DNA of 64,000 nt from NCBI RefSeq assembly GCF_036108815.1, contig NZ_CP107985.1, forward strand, positions 2,976,001-3,040,000, written 5' to 3'. Source of the stretch: Streptomyces sp. NBC_00353 (GTDB lineage Bacteria; Actinomycetota; Actinomycetes; Streptomycetales; Streptomycetaceae). The position numbers were made by a program, and so were the translations under genes. Each line of letters opens with the position of its first letter. Position 1 is the stretch's first letter. Under the pieces are notes generated by a model. It did not search any database, was not told where the DNA came from, and was given only the letters and a program-made list of their open reading frames with translations. Shown here in pieces: positions 10,001 through 18,280 of the stretch.

Positions 10001-10809
10001 CGGTCGTCGGTGGTGTCGGAGTCGGTGAAGTTCTCCGAGGCGGCGATCCGGCCCTTGAGGTCGGGGTGTTCGGCGTCAACACCGGTGTCGAGGACGGCGA
10101 CCTTGGTGCCCTTGCCGTCGTAACCGGCGGCCCAGGCGAGGTCGGCGCCGACCTGCTTCGTCGACTTGTCGAGAGTGGCCTGAACCTTGCGGTCGAGCCA
10201 GAGCTTCTTCAGACCGGAGACCGAGCGGGACCGGGTGTCGGTGACGTCCGACCAGAAGTCGGCGGCCTTCTCCTTGTCCGCCTTGAGCGCGACGCCGTCG
10301 ATGGCGTCGAGTGCGAGTCCGCGCTTCGCACCGCGCGGGGTGACGGGCGCCGAGCGGGCCAGGTCCTTGCTGTACACCGCGATCAGCGGCAGCGACTTGG
10401 TGCTCGCGTCGTCATAGCCCTGACGGATCAGGCCGGTGACGTTGAAGAGTTCCTCGTCGACCTTGCCCGCGGCGAGCGCCCCGGTCGCGGTGTCCGGGTA
10501 GACGTACAGGTCCTTGCCGGACTGCCGGGTCTGGATGAGCGGCACGGTGCCGTCCTCGCGTGGCAGCGCGGTGGCGGACGCCGCCCCCGAACGGTCCGTG
10601 CTCACCAGAACCTTGTCCCCGGTGACCAAGGTGACGGTGACCGGTTTGCTGCCCTTCCCGGCAGCGGCAGCGGTGGCTGCCGCACTGCCGGTGAGCGGTC
10701 TTGTCGCGGCGGGCGCGTCCTGTGGCACGGCCACGGACGGCGCTACCACGGTGGCGGCCAGGACGGCGGCTGTCGCCGCTCCCAGCGCCGTACGCGATAT
10801 CGGGCGCAT
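7033..10809 (-). CDS. Large secreted subtilisin-like serine protease (S8) with PA domain
   Basis: A 1258-residue secreted protease. The ATG at 10809 has GGGGAG 7 nt upstream and opens a signal peptide (MRPISRTALG... to about residue 28); a longer upstream reading frame has no support. A propeptide runs to about residue 220. The catalytic triad is Asp241 (VAVLDTGVDAEHPD), His273 (GHGTHTIST) and Ser445 (SGTSMATPHVAG), with the oxyanion Asn370 in AAGNSG. After the catalytic domain come beta-sandwich regions and a protease-associated-like segment (GVAGKIALVKVADDGF...AGAKAIIVYRP). It is divergent from a LuxR-type regulator across about 210 bp, which may be its regulator. Confidence 0.92.
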   Translation of the reverse strand: MRPISRTALGAATAAVLAATVVAPSVAVPQDAPAATRPLTGSAAATAAAAGKGSKPVTVTLVTGDKVLVSTDRSGAASATALPREDGTVPLIQTRQSGKDLYVYPDTATGALAAGKVDEELFNVTGLIRQGYDDASTKSLPLIAVYSKDLARSAPVTPRGAKRGLALDAIDGVALKADKEKAADFWSDVTDTRSRSVSGLKKLWLDRKVQATLDKSTKQVGADLAWAAGYDGKGTKVAVLDTGVDAEHPDLKGRIAASENFTDSDTTDDRQGHGTHTISTVGGSGAASDGKKKGVAPGADLLAGKVLNDSGSGAESWIIAGMQWAVDQKADVVSMSLGSPTPTDCTDPMSVAAEELAQSKDTLFVIAAGNSGPTLNTVSSPGCAPSVLTVGAVDRDDSTAQFSSRGPVIGSHTLKPEISAPGVNISAAAAGGRGVYAYRSMSGTSMATPHVAGAAAIVKQRHPDWTAQQIKAALVSSAKSDIPGDVRETGGGRLDVKAAIDTTVVGAPAVQGGTFNWPQDRSDRTTVDVPYTNSGTKPVKLSLKVQGVTGNDGSAVRSSVAKLDASSVTVPAGATVKVPLHIDPTAQLKAAQYGDVTGRVLATGADGVKVSTPFSLYVGAETVTLRVKLIDRTGKPAAGSSSLDVIGTDTASGERRFNDGASDQVYQVRPGAYFVSSFVMSPDPKDATGRMVESVGYLARPQLNVTKDTTLVLDARKAHRLQVKTEDRRSENRSTTLSFGRSWDDVWLHSGSVTGSRIVKNYLADVEGRATDGDFEFASFWRAYAPQIDKLSVVGGAELHPQTASTGAVNLDGTGEAALVDAGTGTPDQLKAAGVAGKIALVKVADDGFMSVQARNAKAAGAKAIIVYRPSAGTWLPSLGFGSAPLPSLAIETSEAAGLTAALADGPVTLGWKATAASPFVYNLGFPESGPVTSDRTYKVRDSKLGKSTATYEAMGVAADYVDSLVIDRPYGGRFSAVFDTVAVPGKRTEYYSAGDNAWERFVSSSFPWGESMVDPAHTYKSGSQRTENWYRGIVGPSTPRDLQGKEVLAAERQDNLIGVAPGFWADSEHGGIQGSFGDLGNMTLTSGDKNFGSSGYPSGVFEVPAEDAPYELTMVTMKVGSPAAVWKRSTQTETTWKFRSKRDENAYSQGIPLLFPGYDLATDGMKTLAAQDGQKIGLSVTGHAGYTPGKLTAAKVSYSYDGGTTWTQATTAQREGRWTATVNHAGAAGKPVTLKTELTDANGNSVVQTIVDAYAVR

Positions 10810-11020
10810 CGCACTCCCCAGGTGATTCCGGAAGAAGGGCACACAAAGGCCTTGTTTCCGGAGGTTGTTGGTACTGCGGTGGCGCCACATTGGCAGAGGT
10901 ACGTGCGATACAGGGATGATGTACACGGCGGGTTTACGCCGTGGCCGCTTTCCGCCACGGCCGACCGGCCGAAGAGTGCGCAACGATGCGGAAATGACAC
11001 GTCCGGGGAGGGGTCCGAGG

Positions 11021-12010
11021 GTGCTGGGAGCCATAGGTCTCGACGAGAGACAGGAGTCCGCCTACCGTGCACTCGTCGCGATGGGGGCGGCGGAGGTCAA
11101 CGACCTCGCGCACCGGCTGGGGCTTCCCGAGTCGGAGACCGAGCGCGCGCTGCGCCGGCTGGAGCAGCAGGGCCTCGCCGCCCAGTCGTCCGCCCGCACC
11201 GGCCGGTGGGTGGCGGCGCCGCCCGGGGTCGCCCTGGGCGCACTGCTCACCCAGCAGCGCCATGAGCTGGAGCAGGCGGAGCTGGCGGCGGCGCTGCTCG
11301 CCGAGGAGTACCGGGCGGATGCCGCCGAGCCCGCCGTGCACGATCTGGTCGAGGTGGTCACGGGTGCGAGCGCGGTGGCGCACCGCTTCCACCAGTTGCA
11401 GCTGGGGGCGGCGACCGAGGTGTGCGCCCTGGTCACCGGGAACCCCATCGCGGTCAGCGGGCTGGACAACGAGTCGGAGGAGCGGGCCGCCACCCGCGGG
11501 GTGTCGTTCCGGGTGGTGATCGAGCGCGAGGTGCTCGCGCTGCCGAGCGGGATCCTGGAACTGTCGGCGGCGCTGAGCCGGGACGAGCAGTGCCGGGTCG
11601 TCGACCGGGTGCCGACCAAGCTGGTCGTCGCGGACGCCTCGCTGGCCATGGTGCCGCTGACCGGCCGCGGCGCCGAGCCGGCCGCACTGGTCGTCCATGC
11701 CTCCGGGCTGCTGGAGTCGCTGATGGGGCTCTTCGAGGCGGTGTGGCGCGAGGCCATGCCGCTGCGGCTCGGCGAGAGCGGCTGGGCTCAGGAGACCACG
11801 GTGGGGCCCGATCCGACCGACCTGGAGATTCTGTCGTTGCTGCTGGCCGGGCTGACGGACGCGAGCGTGGCGAAACAGCTGGAGCTGGGGCTGCGGACCG
11901 TCCAGCGGCGGGTGAAGGGCCTGATGGAGCTGACCGGCGTGTCGACGCGGCTGCAGCTGGGCTGGCATGCGTACGAGCGGGGCTGGGTGGCCCGCACCCC
12001 GCGAGCCTGA
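11021..12010 (+). CDS. Transcriptional regulator: N-terminal TrmB-like wHTH and C-terminal LuxR-type HTH
   Basis: A regulator of 329 residues. The N-terminal winged helix (LGAIGLDERQESAYRALVAMG followed by RALRRLEQQGL) and the C-terminal LuxR-type helix-turn-helix (LEILSLLLAGLTDASVAKQL...RTVQRRVKGLMELTGV) flank a sensor-like middle. This arrangement is common in Streptomyces regulators beside secreted proteases. The GTG at 11021 is chosen because GGGGAGGGG precedes it at 11005-11013 and because homologues usually begin at this LGxxGLD motif. An ATG at 10994 is the alternative and would add 9 residues. It is divergent from the S8 protease gene. Confidence 0.85.
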   Translation: MLGAIGLDERQESAYRALVAMGAAEVNDLAHRLGLPESETERALRRLEQQGLAAQSSARTGRWVAAPPGVALGALLTQQRHELEQAELAAALLAEEYRADAAEPAVHDLVEVVTGASAVAHRFHQLQLGAATEVCALVTGNPIAVSGLDNESEERAATRGVSFRVVIEREVLALPSGILELSAALSRDEQCRVVDRVPTKLVVADASLAMVPLTGRGAEPAALVVHASGLLESLMGLFEAVWREAMPLRLGESGWAQETTVGPDPTDLEILSLLLAGLTDASVAKQLELGLRTVQRRVKGLMELTGVSTRLQLGWHAYERGWVARTPRA

Positions 12011-12129
12011 GGCGGGCTTGTCCGGCAGGGTCTCAGATCGCCCCCACTACGCCTCTGAGCTGCACCGACGGCTCCCGCCCGGCACCTTGCTGACGGGCGG
12101 GACCTGCCGGATTCCGGCAGGCTGGTGAG

Positions 12130-12612
12130 ATGGGTGTGTGGCAGCTCATCGCCGTGGGCCTGGTCATTCTGCTCGGCCTGGTCGGCGTGCTGGTGCCCGG
12201 GGTGCCGGGACAGGCGATCGTCTGGGCGGCCGTGCTGTGGTGGGCACTCACCGACAGGAGTCCGGCCGCCTGGGGCGTACTGATCGGCGCCACCGCCCTC
12301 CTGCTGCTGAACCAGGCGCTCAAGCCGCTGCTGCGGCCGCGCCGCCCGCGCGAGTCCGGCGCCCCGCGCAAGACGCTGATGCTGGGCGGGATCGCCGGGA
12401 TCGTGGGCTTCTTCGTGCTGCCTGTGGTGGGCGGGATCGTCGGGTACGTCGGGGCGATCTACGGTGCGGAGCGGCTGCGGCTCGGCAGCGGCGGGGCGGC
12501 CCGGGCGTCGCTCCGTTCGGTGATGCGGGCCACCGGCTACTCCGTGCTCGTCGAGCTGTTCGCATGTCTGCTGGTGACGGGGGCGTGGCTGGTCGTGGTG
12601 ATCAGGAGCTGA
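12130..12612 (+). CDS. DUF456 family integral membrane protein
   Basis: A 160-residue hydrophobic protein with about four membrane segments: near residues 4-40 (IAVGLVILLGLVGVLVPGVPGQ), 48-66, 85-110 and 140-158. The VGVLVPGVPG turn and the glycine-rich second half are characteristic of DUF456. The role is unknown. It stands alone between the LuxR-type regulator and the GH95-like hydrolase, on the same strand as both. Confidence 0.82.
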   Translation: MGVWQLIAVGLVILLGLVGVLVPGVPGQAIVWAAVLWWALTDRSPAAWGVLIGATALLLLNQALKPLLRPRRPRESGAPRKTLMLGGIAGIVGFFVLPVVGGIVGYVGAIYGAERLRLGSGGAARASLRSVMRATGYSVLVELFACLLVTGAWLVVVIRS

Positions 12613-12691
12613 CCGCTCACCTTCCTCTCGGTGGACATCAGGGTGGACACCGTCCATATAGGCGGTAACACATCGGATCTCTCCCGCTCTA

Positions 12692-12720
12692 TTGACGCCA
12701 GGATCACCCTTGCCTACCTT
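12692..12720 (+). promoter_or_regulatory. Candidate housekeeping promoter of the GH95-like gene
   Basis: TTGACG at 12692-12697 and TACCTT at 12715-12720 are separated by 17 bp, close to the HrdB-type consensus of Streptomyces. The implied start point would lie about 50 nt before the TTG start codon of the hydrolase gene. Confidence 0.5.
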
Positions 12721-12779
12721 CCGTGAAGGAATAGCTCGGATGAATTGATGCGCCTGCGTACGAGTCGCCAGGAGACGCC

Positions 12780-15176
12780 TTGCCCACAGCACCGGACCCT
12801 TCCTGCACGCCCCGGACTCCCCGGACGGCCTCCTCGCCGCCGTCCCCCTCCCGAAGAACTGTTCTCGCCACCGGCACCGCGCTCGGCGGCGCCCTGATGG
12901 TGGGCGGCGCGGCCGTCCCCGCCCAGGCGGCAGCCCCGGCCACCGCGCCTGCCGCCTCCGCCGCGCCCGTCGTGCACTCCCCCGATGACAGCTGGCGCAC
13001 CGTCCTCGACGACGCCGATCTGCTCTGGCAGAAGCTGCCGAAGACTTGGTACGAGGGCCCGTATCTGGGCAACGGCCGCCTCGGCTCCGGCATCTACGCC
13101 GAGCCGGGCGCCACGACGACGGCCGTCCGTTTCAACGTCCAGCACTCCGAGGTCCAGGACCACCGCCCCGAGTTCGGCTCCCTCTTCGGCCTCGCCCGCC
13201 TGCCGATCGGCCACTTCACCCTGGAACCGGCCGGCACCATCACCGGCATCGAGTGGTGGATGCGACTGCGCACCGCCGAGCTCGAAGGCACGATCACCAC
13301 CACCGCGGGCACCTTGAAGCTCCGCGCCTTCGTCCACTCCTCCAGCGACCTGCTCGCCGTCGAAATCACTCCGAGCGAGGGCGAGCAGGGCTTCCGCTGG
13401 GTCTTCCACCCGGCCGACGCCATCAGCCCGCGTGCTGACTTCAAGCCTCTGCCGGACGGTTACACGGGCAACCCGCCCGCCGTCGTCGAGCAGCACGGCG
13501 AGGTGACCGCCGCCGTCCAGCCGCTGCTGGCGGGCGGCCAGCACGTCACCGCGTGGCGGGAGCGCACCAGGGGGGACAGCCGCACGCTGTACGTCACCGT
13601 CACGCACTCCCACCCGAAGACGACGGCACGTGACCGCGCGCTGCGTACCGTCAAGACCGCATCCGCGCTCCCGTACGCGCTGCTCGCCACCCCGCATCGC
13701 TCCTGGTGGGACCGGTTCTACCGGAAGAGCTTCCTGTCTCTGCCGGACGCCCGGCTGCAGCGCTTCTACTGGATCCAGCTCTACAAGACGGCGTCGGCGG
13801 CCCGCAAGGACGCGCCCGTGATGGCGACCTCGGGCCCCTGGCTGGAGCCCACCCCGTGGCCGAACACCTGGTGGAACCTCAACGTCCAGCTGGAGTACTG
13901 GCTGATCCACGGCTCCAACCACCTGGAGCTGGACGCCGTCACCCGCGCCCTGAGCGAGTTCCGGGACCAGCTCTCCCGCGAGGTCGCGGCCCCCTACCGG
14001 GCGGACTCGGCCGGCATCCCGCGCACCACCGACCCCCAGCTGGTCAACGGCGCGTCCGTGACCGACGGCGGCTACGGCGTCGGCATCCCCGGCCAGGACC
14101 CTCCCACCCCCGAGGTCGGCAACCTCACCTGGGCACTGCACAACGTGTGGCTCTCCTACCGGCACACCATGGACCTGTCGATCCTGCGCGACACGTTGTT
14201 CCCGTTGCTGCGCAAGGCGGTCAACTACTACCTGCACTTCCTGGCGCCCGGTGCGGACGGCAAGCTGCACCTCCCGGCGACGTTCTCCCCCGAGTACGGC
14301 GTCAACGCCCCCGACTGCAACTACGACCTCATGCTGCTGCGTTGGGGCTGCCGCACCCTGCTGGACTCGGCCGAGCAGCTCGGCGTCCACGACCCGCTGA
14401 CGGCCCGCTGGCAGGAGGTGCTGGCCAAGCTCGCGCCCTACCCGGTCGACGCCAACGGGTTCATGATCGGCGCCGGGGTTCCGTTCGCGAAGTCGCACCG
14501 CCACTACTCGCACATGCTCGCGGTGTATCCGCTGTACGAGGTGACGGGCGCGTCGCCCGACGAGCGCGCCCTGATCGAGAAATCCCTCGCCCACTGGGTG
14601 GGGTTCGAAGGCGCCCTGCAGGGCTACACCTTCACCGGTGCCGCCTCGATGTCCGCGCTGCTCGGCAAGGGCGAGGACGCGCTGAAGTACCTCGGCCAGC
14701 TGATGAGCCGCTTCATCCAGGCGAACACCATGTACAAGGAGTCGGGCCCGGTCATCGAGACCCCGCTCTCGGCGGCCCAGTCGCTGCACGACATGGTGTG
14801 CCAGTCCTGGGGCGGCACGATCAGGGTCTTCCCGGCGCTGCCCGCCGCCTGGCGGGAGCTGACCGTCCACGACTTCCGCACCCAGGGCGCGTTCCTGCTC
14901 AGCGCGGTACGGGAAGAAGGCCGGACCCGCTGGGTGCGGGTGACCAGCGAGGCCGGCGCGCCCTGCGTCGTACGCCACGGCATAGACGGCCCGATCGAGA
15001 TCCGTGACCGCCACGGACGGCCGTTGGGGTACGAGGAGGTGGCGGACGGCACGGTGCGGATCGGCCTCCGCAAGGGTGACTCGGCGCTGATCACGGCCGA
15101 GGGCGACCGCCCGGACCTGACGATCCGCCCGGTCGCCCCGAACGCGGCGGCGCCGCGCTGGGGTCTGCCGGTCTGA
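12780..15176 (+). CDS. Tat-exported glycoside hydrolase, GH95-like
   Basis: A 798-residue exported enzyme. The TTG start has AGGAG at 12770-12774, 5 nt away. A twin-arginine leader (PSRRTVLATGTALGGALMVGG) ends near AQA. The body matches GH95-like enzymes (alpha-L-fucosidase and related): an N-terminal beta-sandwich with WYEGPYLGNGRLGSGIYAEPG, then an (alpha/alpha)6 barrel with NTWWNLNVQLEYWL and HRHYSHMLAVYPLYE. A C-terminal beta-domain contains QSWGGTIRVFPALP. The substrate is not determined; alpha-fucoside or alpha-galactoside release from plant or glycan material is plausible. Confidence 0.8.
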   Translation: MPTAPDPSCTPRTPRTASSPPSPSRRTVLATGTALGGALMVGGAAVPAQAAAPATAPAASAAPVVHSPDDSWRTVLDDADLLWQKLPKTWYEGPYLGNGRLGSGIYAEPGATTTAVRFNVQHSEVQDHRPEFGSLFGLARLPIGHFTLEPAGTITGIEWWMRLRTAELEGTITTTAGTLKLRAFVHSSSDLLAVEITPSEGEQGFRWVFHPADAISPRADFKPLPDGYTGNPPAVVEQHGEVTAAVQPLLAGGQHVTAWRERTRGDSRTLYVTVTHSHPKTTARDRALRTVKTASALPYALLATPHRSWWDRFYRKSFLSLPDARLQRFYWIQLYKTASAARKDAPVMATSGPWLEPTPWPNTWWNLNVQLEYWLIHGSNHLELDAVTRALSEFRDQLSREVAAPYRADSAGIPRTTDPQLVNGASVTDGGYGVGIPGQDPPTPEVGNLTWALHNVWLSYRHTMDLSILRDTLFPLLRKAVNYYLHFLAPGADGKLHLPATFSPEYGVNAPDCNYDLMLLRWGCRTLLDSAEQLGVHDPLTARWQEVLAKLAPYPVDANGFMIGAGVPFAKSHRHYSHMLAVYPLYEVTGASPDERALIEKSLAHWVGFEGALQGYTFTGAASMSALLGKGEDALKYLGQLMSRFIQANTMYKESGPVIETPLSAAQSLHDMVCQSWGGTIRVFPALPAAWRELTVHDFRTQGAFLLSAVREEGRTRWVRVTSEAGAPCVVRHGIDGPIEIRDRHGRPLGYEEVADGTVRIGLRKGDSALITAEGDRPDLTIRPVAPNAAAPRWGLPV

Positions 15177-15305
15177 GCCGGCCCGCTCGCAGGTCGTAAG
15201 GACCACGGTCCGATGCGACGGCCGACGGGGCCGGCCGATGTGCCGGGAGGCCGGTCCCGAATTCCGGCCGGGTGAAGGGAATGCGGGCCCTCGACGGGGC
15301 CGATG

Positions 15306-16661
15306 TCACCGGCGGTCCAGATGGCGCACGGCGTACGACCGCCAGGGCCGCCACCGCTCCGACCCGGGCGACCCGTCCGGATCCACATCGGGATCGCCGA
15401 GCGCCCGCATCCTGATCAGCGCCGCGGCTGCCGGACCGATCCCCGGCAGCCGCAACAGCGCCTGCTCGGCCTCGTCGCGGTCGGCCCCGGCGTCGAGACG
15501 CACGGTCCCGTCGGCGAGCGCGGCAGCCAGTGCCCGCAGCGCCGGATCGTCAGCCGCACCGGCCAGCACTCCCGGCTCCGGGAACACATGGGTCAGACCG
15601 CCGCACTGCACGTCGAGCACCTTCCCGTACGTCTCCACGAGCCGCTCCGCCGCTTCCCGGCCGACGAGCGTCCGTACGGCGAACTCCTCGGGGTCCGCGG
15701 CGCCCGGTGACCTCAGCCCGGGGCGGGCCGCGACGCGCGGTGCCAGCCCGGGGTCGGCGCGGAGCCGCTCGTCGACGGCGTACGGATCGGCATCCAGGTC
15801 GAAGAGGCGCCGCAGCCGCTGCACGGCCGTGGTCAGATCGCGCAGGTCCGTGAGGTTGATCCTGGCGTCCAGCCATGCCCCGGCGGACCGCTCGTCGACG
15901 GAGACGACGCCCGTGCCGTACGGCAGCCGCAGGGTGCGCCGGTAGGTGCGGGCGCCGGGATCGCCGCTGACCTCCTCGACCCGGGCGACCGCCTCGCCGG
16001 CCAGCAGATCGAAGACCTCCCGGGCGGCATACGGTCCCCGGTGGGCGAGCCGGAGCGGGATTCCGGCCGTGCGCGCCTCCCGTACCGCCGCTCCCAGTCC
16101 GGTTCCGGCCTCGGCCCGCAGCGCGCTCGGCGTGCGGGCGTAGATCTGCCGGATCGTGTCGTTGAACTGGCGCACGCTGGCGAAGCCGGACGCGAACGCG
16201 ATCTCGGTGACGGGCAGCCCCGTCGTCTGGAGCAGCACCCGTGCGGTGTGTGCCCTCCGGGCGCGGGCCAGCGCGACGGGTCCGGCGCCCAGCTCGGCGT
16301 TGAGCTGCCGCTGCAACTGGCGCGAACTGTAGCCGAGTCGGTGCGCGAGCCCGGGCACGCCCTCCCGGTCGACCACGCCGTCACCGATCATCCGCATGGC
16401 ACGGCCGACGACGTCGGCCCGTACGTTCCACTCCGCGGACCCCGGGACGGCGTCCGGGCGGCAGCGCCTGCACGCCCGGAAGCCGTTGCCCTGGGCAGCG
16501 GCGGCGGTCGGGAAGAACCGGACGTTCTTCCGCTTGGGGGTGACGGCGGGACAGCTCGGCCGACAGTAGATGCCGGTGGTCTCGACGGCGAAGAAGAACT
16601 CCCCGTCGAACCGCGCGTCGCGGCTGCTCACCGCCTCGTACCTGGTCCGTTCGTCCATCAC
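15306..16661 (-). CDS. alkA: Ada-AlkA fusion: methylation-damage sensor/3-methyladenine DNA glycosylase II
   Basis: A 451-residue fusion of an Ada-type N-terminus to an AlkA glycosylase. Residues 1-75 form the Ada zinc/methyl-acceptor fold with four Cys (GIYCRPSCPA and ACRRCRPD). Residues 85-180 are an AraC-type DNA-binding pair (GYSSRQLQRQL, ASGFASVRQFNDTIRQ). Residues 190-451 are AlkA-like and end with the helix-hairpin-helix LLRLPGIGPAAAALIRMRALG and WRPWRSYAVRHL. The stretch between GDPDV and ERWRPW is only about 9 residues. In AlkA homologues this interval is longer and carries the catalytic Asp, so glycosylase activity is doubtful. It is convergent with the GH95-like gene. Confidence 0.87.
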   Translation of the reverse strand: MMDERTRYEAVSSRDARFDGEFFFAVETTGIYCRPSCPAVTPKRKNVRFFPTAAAAQGNGFRACRRCRPDAVPGSAEWNVRADVVGRAMRMIGDGVVDREGVPGLAHRLGYSSRQLQRQLNAELGAGPVALARARRAHTARVLLQTTGLPVTEIAFASGFASVRQFNDTIRQIYARTPSALRAEAGTGLGAAVREARTAGIPLRLAHRGPYAAREVFDLLAGEAVARVEEVSGDPGARTYRRTLRLPYGTGVVSVDERSAGAWLDARINLTDLRDLTTAVQRLRRLFDLDADPYAVDERLRADPGLAPRVAARPGLRSPGAADPEEFAVRTLVGREAAERLVETYGKVLDVQCGGLTHVFPEPGVLAGAADDPALRALAAALADGTVRLDAGADRDEAEQALLRLPGIGPAAAALIRMRALGDPDVDPDGSPGSERWRPWRSYAVRHLDRR

Positions 16662-16742
16662 ACCGTCCAGTGTGCGCCACCGAGCGGTGGCGCACTCGCG
16701 GTTTTCGGACGTCGACCCGGCGCCCCCGGCCGGGGCGCGGCA

Positions 16743-17915
16743 CTACCGCACCCGGCCCCGCTTCGCGTCCATGGCGGCCCGGCCCGCGGCCCCCCTGCGC
16801 TTCCATTCGCGCAGCATCTCGGACCGCACCCGGGCATCGGTCTTGGCGACGATGCGCTGGTTCTCGCGCAGCAGCTTGCGGAAGCTGTCGAGACGCCGCT
16901 CGGAGAGCGAACCGTCGTCGATCGCGGCGAGTACCGCGCAGCCGGGCTCGGACTGATGGGCGCAGTCGTGGAACCGGCATCGCCGGGCCAGGTCCTCGAT
17001 CTCCGAGAAGACCTGACCGACGCCGGTCTCCGCGTCCCAGAGTCCGACCCCGCGCAGTCCGGGTGTGTCGATCAGTACGCCCCCGGAGGGCAGAACCAGC
17101 AGGTTGCGGGTCGTGGTGGTGTGCCGGCCCTTGCCGTCTACGTCACGGGCGGCCTGCACTTCCATCACGTCGTCGCCGAGCAGCGTGTTGGCAAGGGTCG
17201 ACTTGCCCGCACCGGACGCCCCGAGCAGCACACTCGTGCCGCCCGAGACGATGGCACCGAAGACGTCGAGCCCCTCCCCGGTGGCGGAGCTGACGGGCAG
17301 CACCTGCACACCGGGCGCGATGGCTTCGATGTCCTGGACGAAATACGACAGCGTGTCGGCGTCCGGCACCAGATCGGCCTTGGTCAGCACCACGATCGGC
17401 TGGGCTGCACCGTCCGTGGCGGACGCACCGTCCCGCAGCAGCGCGTCACCGCTGGAGCTGGACATGGCGAGCGCGAGGAAGCGCTCCACCCGCCCCAGGT
17501 CGAGCTCCACGGCGAGCGAGACGCAGATGGCGATGTGGTCGACGTTGGTGGCGAGCACCTGCCCTTCGGAGCGCTGCGACGACGTCGAGCGCACGAAGGC
17601 GGTGCGCCGCGGCAGCAGTGTCCGTACGAACTGCGGATCACCGTCGGGGTCGACGGCGACCCAGTCGCCCGTGCAGACGATCCGCATCGGGTCGCGGGGG
17701 ACGACGAACGCGGTGTCCGCGCGGACGGTGCCGTCGGGGGTGACGACATCGCACTGACCACGGTCCACCCGCACCACCCGTCCGGGCAGCAGCCCCTTTG
17801 CGGCGTGCGGTGCGAACTCGGCCGCCCAGGCGTCGTCCCAGCCGTACGGCGACAGCGGATGCGACGAGGACGGGCCGACGTTGGAGGAGAGCGGGGAAAG
17901 CGGGGAGAAAGACAA
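16743..17915 (-). CDS. rsgA: Ribosome small-subunit-dependent GTPase A (RsgA/YjeQ)
   Basis: A circularly permuted GTPase of about 390 residues that checks 30S subunit maturation. An OB-fold N-terminus is followed by G4 (LTKADL), G1/P-loop (LLGASGAGKSTLANTL), switch/G3 (DTPGLRGVG) and the zinc knuckle CRFHDCAHQSEPGC. The start is taken as TTG at 17913-17915 (LSFSPLSPLSS...) because GAAGGG lies 6 nt upstream; the extra 42 upstream codons are improbable. That ribosome site lies in a small hairpin, and the mRNA leader appears to encode a 23-aa peptide. Confidence 0.88.
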   Translation of the reverse strand: MSFSPLSPLSSNVGPSSSHPLSPYGWDDAWAAEFAPHAAKGLLPGRVVRVDRGQCDVVTPDGTVRADTAFVVPRDPMRIVCTGDWVAVDPDGDPQFVRTLLPRRTAFVRSTSSQRSEGQVLATNVDHIAICVSLAVELDLGRVERFLALAMSSSSGDALLRDGASATDGAAQPIVVLTKADLVPDADTLSYFVQDIEAIAPGVQVLPVSSATGEGLDVFGAIVSGGTSVLLGASGAGKSTLANTLLGDDVMEVQAARDVDGKGRHTTTTRNLLVLPSGGVLIDTPGLRGVGLWDAETGVGQVFSEIEDLARRCRFHDCAHQSEPGCAVLAAIDDGSLSERRLDSFRKLLRENQRIVAKTDARVRSEMLREWKRRGAAGRAAMDAKRGRVR

Positions 17916-17920
17916 GGGAA

Positions 17921-17934
17921 ACCCTTCGGAGGGT
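17921..17934 (-). promoter_or_regulatory. Small hairpin sequestering the rsgA ribosome-binding site
   Basis: In the rsgA mRNA sense the sequence is ACCCTCCGAAGGGT, a 5-bp stem with a 4-nt loop. The Shine-Dalgarno-like GAAGGG forms the 3' arm. It lies between the end of the candidate leader peptide and the TTG start, as expected for translation-coupled control, but the stem is short. Confidence 0.4.
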
Positions 17935-17979
17935 GGCCCCGGCAACGCGCACTCGGGCGCGGAGAAGTACGAAAGAAGG

Positions 17980-18051
17980 TCAGCCGGCGACCACGGGGGT
18001 GAGAACGATGCTCTTCCGGTTGTGGGCAGCGCCCACCGCAACGACAGTCAT
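17980..18051 (-). CDS. Candidate 23-residue leader peptide upstream of rsgA
   Basis: ATG at 18051 is preceded by a near-perfect AGGAGGTGAG (18059-18068) with a 7-nt spacer, one of the strongest ribosome sites in the window. The frame encodes MTVVAVGAAHNRKSIVLTPV and VAG, then TGA at 17980-17982. It ends 64 nt before the rsgA TTG. No domain is recognised and there is no Cys run. Position and ribosome-site strength suggest a regulatory leader. No homologue could be checked. Confidence 0.55.
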   Translation of the reverse strand: MTVVAVGAAHNRKSIVLTPVVAG

Positions 18052-18122
18052 CAATGTCCTCACCTCCTGGTTCACAGCACGGGCCGACACCGGCGGTATG
18101 TCCGCCGGCCGCAACGCTGCAC

Positions 18123-18153
18123 ACGATAGCCGGGAGCCGCCCGACGCCGTCAA
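18123..18153 (-). promoter_or_regulatory. Candidate promoter of the leader-rsgA transcript
   Basis: On the minus strand TTGACG (18148-18153) precedes TATCGT (18123-18128) with 18-19 bp between them. A 7-bp perfect hairpin (18090-18096 with 18102-18108) lies in the deduced 5' leader just ahead of the leader-peptide ribosome site. Confidence 0.4.
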
Positions 18154-18280
18154 CACATTTATTGCCTCAGGTCCTCGCGGCGGACCGGTCCGGGACGTTC
18201 GTCGGAGTTATCACGAAGTCTCCCTCGATCAGGTGAAACTGGCGTACAACGACCGTTCCATGGCCGTTATGGTGCCGAGC

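Noticed and set aside
7135..11265. 1376-codon plus-strand frame opposite the large S8 protease
   Set aside because: Antisense shadow of the protease, whose triad and signal peptide are unambiguous; the plus-strand product has no recognisable fold.
12714..15206. 830-codon minus-strand frame opposite the GH95-like gene
   Set aside because: Antisense shadow with repetitive Arg/Gly/Val composition and no ribosome site.
17798..18280. N-terminal extension of the DUF5949 frame upstream of 18281
   Set aside because: It runs antisense through the rsgA start and leader region and lacks family similarity; the conserved protein begins at MTSPRTATG.
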